Position numbers and translations under genes: made by a program
The notes under the pieces: model-generated
Databases searched by the model: none
The model's input: only the letters and a program-made list of their open reading frames with translations
Told to the model about the DNA's origin: nothing
Part shown: in pieces, positions 38,773-38,872 of the stretch
Layout: the number at the start of each line of letters is the position of its first letter
Position numbering within the stretch: the stretch's first letter is position 1
Assembly: GCA_910587875.1 (NCBI GenBank)
Contig: CAJUOD010000011.1
Span: forward strand, 1-38,872
Source of the DNA: an uncultured Oscillibacter sp.
GTDB lineage: Bacteria; Bacillota; Clostridia; Oscillospirales; Oscillospiraceae
Length of the DNA stretch: 38,872 nt
Direction: 5' to 3'

Positions 38773-38797
38773 CTCCTTTTTCCCCTGAAAAGGGGAG
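38773..38797 (-). promoter_or_regulatory. Possible ribosome-site-sequestering hairpin upstream of cinA
   Basis: On the - strand CTCCCCTTTT (38797-38788) can pair with AAAAAGGAG (38781-38773), the ribosome site of cinA, allowing a two-base bulge. A competing GGGGA/TCCCC pairing is also possible. The pairings are short, so this is speculative. Confidence 0.25.
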
Positions 38798-38830
38798 GGT
38801 TTTTCCGGCCCTGACGGGCGGGGGAGTCAA

Positions 38831-38848
38831 CAGCCATGATGATGGCTG
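38831..38848. repeat. Short inverted repeat at the window edge
   Basis: CAGCCAT (38831-38837), loop GATG, ATGGCTG (38842-38848). The stretch 38798-38872 carries no gene that I can support; its right part lies at the window end. It could be part of the terminator region or an intergenic element of the next gene, which is outside the window. Confidence 0.35.
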
Positions 38849-38872
38849 GTTCATTGCACCCCCCATTTTCTC

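Noticed and set aside
1..38872. CRISPR array, insertion sequence, tRNA or rRNA
   Set aside because: No evenly spaced repeat array, transposase, terminal repeats or cloverleaf seen; intergenic gaps are all below 300 bases.

Overview
The window looks like chromosomal DNA of a GC-rich, endospore-forming member of the Clostridia, most likely the Oscillospirales/Oscillospiraceae group. Reasons: the classic Firmicutes rimP-nusA-rnpM-ylxQ-infB-rbfA-nrnA-truB-ribF cluster, a spoIIR sporulation gene, pyrI together with pyrK/pyrD class 1B, DUF1836 and DUF1576 proteins, and strong AGGAGG ribosome binding sites. Most genes are very GC rich (sampled lines about 70-75 percent). Two islets are clearly lower: the restriction-modification fusion (6111-7937, about 57 percent in a sampled line) and a small XRE-regulator locus (about 12.8-13.5 kb, about 45 percent). 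This assignment is by gene content only. I see no rRNA, tRNA, CRISPR array, insertion sequence or prophage.

Layout. 1-2529 (+): a DUF1836 MerR-like protein, a DegV lipid-binding protein and prmA. 2626-3798 (-): a secreted SLH protein with a Cys/His C-terminal domain. 3892-12771 (-): a run of four genes that reads from right to left as a 1594-residue multidomain protein (HD hydrolase, helical repeats, NadD-like adenylyltransferase, GNAT-like, phosphoribosyltransferase), a one-polypeptide Dam methylase/DpnII endonuclease, an LDH-like Rossmann protein and a flavodoxin-fold Fe-S-type flavoprotein. 12817-13468: a low-GC divergent pair, an XRE regulator and a small protein whose frame runs through its own terminator. 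13566-20541 (-): pyrC-K-D-F-E-B-I followed by a YgjP-like metalloprotease and a PurO-type IMP cyclohydrolase, driven by one clear promoter. 20649-20834 (-): a small membrane protein. 20980-29640 (+): the rimP-nusA-infB-ribF translation/transcription cluster, with a leader attenuator-like hairpin and two internal hairpins. 29677-32877 (-): a zinc/cadmium defence operon (ArsR/SmtB repressor, HMA metallochaperone, methyltransferase, P1B ATPase). 33036-33470 (+): a hotdog thioesterase. 33513-36572 (-): spoIIR, a DUF1576 membrane protein and a degenerate sensor kinase preceded by three tandem Spo0A boxes. 36823-38765 (-): a PIN-like protein and cinA.

Functionally, the window joins housekeeping modules (de novo pyrimidine synthesis, ribosome maturation, FAD synthesis) with accessory ones (R-M, metal efflux, sporulation control). 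The items most worth a second look are the 1594-residue fusion, the Dam-DpnII fusion beside it, the Spo0A-box-controlled kinase-like protein lacking the canonical histidine, and the small gene whose stop codon lies beyond its terminator. Coordinates of promoters and hairpins were read by eye; no database search was run, so family assignments rest on recognised motifs.
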